This document shows, one piece after another, positions 62,119-64,000 of a stretch of DNA of 64,000 nucleotides. The DNA comes from Caballeronia arvi (GTDB lineage Bacteria > Pseudomonadota > Gammaproteobacteria > Burkholderiales > Burkholderiaceae), in assembly GCF_001544695.2 (NCBI RefSeq), contig NZ_FCOM02000012.1:62001-126000 (forward strand), given 5' to 3'. The notes under the pieces were generated by a model that was not told where the DNA came from, did no database searches, and saw only the letters and a list, made by a program, of their open reading frames with translations. The translations under genes were made by a program, and so were the position numbers. Each line of letters opens with the position of its first letter. The stretch's first letter is position 1.

Positions 62119-63081
62119 ATGAAGAACACCGTTTTCCTGACTGACTACGCGTGGCCGAACGACAGTGTCGAACGCCAGGTCATTGAAAATGCCGGCTTTC
62201 GACTCGTCACGGGCCCGGCAGACCCCCTCTCCGCTGGGGAAATCGAAGGCCTTGTCCGCGAACATCAGCCTGATGCAATCATGACTTGCTGGGCCCGGGT
62301 ATCCAGCGAAGCGATTGCGGCCGGCCCGAACCTGCGCATCGTCGCGCGCCTCGGAGTCGGCCTTGACAATATCGCCGTCGAAACGGCAACGTCCCGCAAT
62401 GTTGTCGTGACAAACGTCCCGGACTACTGCGTGGAAGAGGTATCCGACCATGCGGTGGGCTTCGCGCTCGCCTGGACGCGCGGTCTGGTTCACTTTGACC
62501 GGGAGGTTAAGGCCGGTCGCTGGGGTCCCTCCTCGGCCAAGCTTCGTCGGCTCTCAACGCTGACCTGCGGAATAATCGGTTTCGGGCGCATTGCTCGCAT
62601 GACAGCTCGCAAACTTGCCGCATTCAAGTGCGGGATAGTCGTGCATGACCCGTATGTGAAAGAACCCGGTGAAGGCATCGAGCTTACGTCGCTCGACGAG
62701 CTATTCAGCAGAAGCGACATCGTCATCGTTCATTCGCCACTGACGGATTCGACCCACCATTTAGTGAGTCGCGAAAAGCTCAGCCTGATGAAGCCGGGTG
62801 GGCTCCTTATCAACGTAAGCCGAGGAGGCATCGTCGATACCGACGCAGTCGTTCAAGCGCTTCGCTCAGGACATCTGTCGGGTGCTGCCTTGGACGTCCT
62901 CGAATCCGAGCCGAGCGTTCCGCCGGAATTGCTCGAGCAGTCTGGTGCAATGCTCACGCCGCACGTTGCCTTCTCCTCAGATGCGTCGCTTATCGAGTTG
63001 AGACGCCGCGGGGCGGAAGAGGTCGTTCGAGTCTTGCGCGGTGAAGCGCCACAAAACCCTTGCAACCGAACGACAAAGTGA
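62119..63081 (+). CDS. D-isomer specific 2-hydroxyacid dehydrogenase (CtBP-like)
   Basis: A 320-residue enzyme starting MKNTVFLTDYAWPNDSVERQ. The Rossmann motif is CGIIGFGRIARMTARKLAAF; the catalytic Arg is in NVSRGGIVDTDAV, the Glu in LESEPSVP and the His in MLTPHVAFSSD. NLRIVARLGVGLDNIAVETA places it with CtBP/phosphoglycerate-dehydrogenase-like enzymes. The start at 62119 is chosen over 62086 because homologous sequence begins there. It is preceded by a LacI-type operator, and the kinase gene follows after 37 bases, so the two form an operon. Confidence 0.92.
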   Translation: MKNTVFLTDYAWPNDSVERQVIENAGFRLVTGPADPLSAGEIEGLVREHQPDAIMTCWARVSSEAIAAGPNLRIVARLGVGLDNIAVETATSRNVVVTNVPDYCVEEVSDHAVGFALAWTRGLVHFDREVKAGRWGPSSAKLRRLSTLTCGIIGFGRIARMTARKLAAFKCGIVVHDPYVKEPGEGIELTSLDELFSRSDIVIVHSPLTDSTHHLVSREKLSLMKPGGLLINVSRGGIVDTDAVVQALRSGHLSGAALDVLESEPSVPPELLEQSGAMLTPHVAFSSDASLIELRRRGAEEVVRVLRGEAPQNPCNRTTK

Positions 63082-63118
63082 CCTTCCCTTTGCTCGCGAC
63101 TGACCTAGCAGACTCAAG

Positions 63119-64000
63119 ATGACGCAACTGAACAGCCCAGACACAAAACTGGACGACTTTCTCGTCCGTCACTCGCTTGCCGCTCCTGACGAGCATATCA
63201 AGTGGGAACCACTGACTGGTGGCGTTTCCTCCGATATCTGGAGAGCAGAGCTTCCTCGGCGCACGCTTTGCGTGAAACGTGCGCTCTCCACTTTGAAGGT
63301 CTCAAGTACCTGGGAGGCGCCAGTTTCACGCAATGCCGACGAGTGGGCCTGGATGCAGTTCGCCGCGATTCACTGCCCCGCGAATGTTCCGACACCGTTG
63401 GCGCACGACCCGGAACTGGGAGCGTTTGCCATGTCCTTCCTTGAACCAGACTCTCATCCAGTTTGGAAGAAGCAGTTAATGGAGGGAAGGGTTGACTCAA
63501 AAACCGCTGCGGCGGTGGGTCGCTTAATCGGTCATCTTCATGCCGTAAGCGCTCTTGATGCTGACGTGGCAGCCAAGTTTGATACGACGGACAATTTCAA
63601 AGCGCTTCGTCTTGACCCCTACTTCGCTGCGGCTGGGGCAAAGCACGAAGACCTCGCTGAACGTCTTCGCATTCTGTCGGACCGCACCGCCAACACACGA
63701 ATCGCGCTCGTCCACGGTGATGTCAGCCCAAAGAACATCCTGGTTGGACCGAATGGACCTGTGTTACTTGACGCCGAATGTGCATGGTTTGGAGACCCGG
63801 CGTTCGACCTCGCATTCTGTTTGAACCACTTGCTGCTTAAATGCCTCTTGGCCAACGGCCAGGGGCAACTGTTGCTAGAGAGTTTCGCAGCGCTCAAAGA
63901 AGCATACTTCTCGGAAGTCAACTGGGAACCCCACAGTATTCTAGAAGGACGGGCAGCAGACTTGTTGCCTGCCCTCCTGCTAGCACGGGTCGATGGCCAG
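63119..64000 (+). CDS. APH-fold phosphotransferase (runs off the window)
   Basis: The frame from the ATG at 63119 stays open for 294 codons to the window edge. It encodes a small-molecule kinase of the aminoglycoside phosphotransferase/choline kinase fold. The N-lobe has LTGGVSSDIWRAELPRRTLC with the ATP-binding Lys in CVKRAL. The C-lobe has the catalytic loop LVHGDVSPKNILVG (HGDxxxxN) and the metal motif LLDAECAWFGDPAFDLA. The substrate is unknown; choline-, homoserine- or sugar-type kinases share this fold. It is co-transcribed with the 2-hydroxyacid dehydrogenase under a LacI-type operator, so a sugar-acid or amino-alcohol substrate is more likely than an antibiotic. Confidence 0.9.
   Translation, partial: MTQLNSPDTKLDDFLVRHSLAAPDEHIKWEPLTGGVSSDIWRAELPRRTLCVKRALSTLKVSSTWEAPVSRNADEWAWMQFAAIHCPANVPTPLAHDPELGAFAMSFLEPDSHPVWKKQLMEGRVDSKTAAAVGRLIGHLHAVSALDADVAAKFDTTDNFKALRLDPYFAAAGAKHEDLAERLRILSDRTANTRIALVHGDVSPKNILVGPNGPVLLDAECAWFGDPAFDLAFCLNHLLLKCLLANGQGQLLLESFAALKEAYFSEVNWEPHSILEGRAADLLPALLLARVDGQ

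Overview
The window looks like accessory or secondary-replicon DNA of a Burkholderiaceae betaproteobacterium (Paraburkholderia/Caballeronia/Burkholderia type). This rests on high G+C with GC-rich third codon positions, several Burkholderia-type 16-strand porins with YGxxD N-termini, ACS/MHS-type MFS transporters, a DUF4148 protein, LysR-controlled acid catabolism operons and an ETF pair. I see no tRNA, rRNA, CRISPR array or intact insertion sequence.

Layout. 1-10.1 kb: the end of an ETF operon (etfB partial, etfA), an MFS transporter, then a PhyH dioxygenase, aldehyde dehydrogenase, LysR regulator, 2-hydroxyacid dehydrogenase, class III CoA-transferase and CitE-like lyase, which read as one acid-degradation gene set. 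10.1-15 kb: a decayed phasin gene and a large SWIM/SNF2 helicase. 15-21.4 kb: a compact stress, toxin-antitoxin and defence cluster: ParDE, a small gene under two tandem LexA boxes, a ProQ/FinO RNA chaperone, an Xre/RES pair, a PIN protein with an abnormal N-terminus, an Abi_2 (HEPN) protein preceded by its own promoter and short terminator-ended RNA, and a truncated PIN gene. 21.8-26.2 kb: a two-component system whose two kinase genes are both frameshifted. 27-31 kb: small orphan genes (one with an apparent ATT start), a chemoreceptor and a porin relic.

31-44.8 kb: porin, DoxX, cupin, a three-gene proton-translocating transhydrogenase (pntA1-A2-B), porin, and a LysR-controlled operon (RraA-like aldolase, 2-hydroxyacid dehydrogenase, SDR, MFS, RidA, metallo-hydrolase). 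45-48.5 kb: a decayed P-loop kinase, a porin, cytochrome b561 and a DUF4148 protein. 48.6-52.5 kb: FAH-family hydrolase and MFS transporter next to a LacI-type regulator. The palindrome GCTAACGTTAGC upstream of the MFS gene recurs before the porin at 60.5 kb and before the dehydrogenase/kinase pair at 62.1 kb, which suggests one split regulon. 52.5-60.4 kb: a six-gene operon for glutarate-type catabolism (glutaryl-CoA dehydrogenase, CoA-transferase, ETF-QO, 3-hydroxyacyl-CoA dehydrogenase, EtfB, EtfA) divergent from a LysR regulator. The final gene, an APH-fold kinase, runs off the window end.

The most interesting items are the Abi_2 gene with its candidate RNA partner, the tandem LexA boxes in front of an unrecognised small gene, and the dispersed LacI-type operators.
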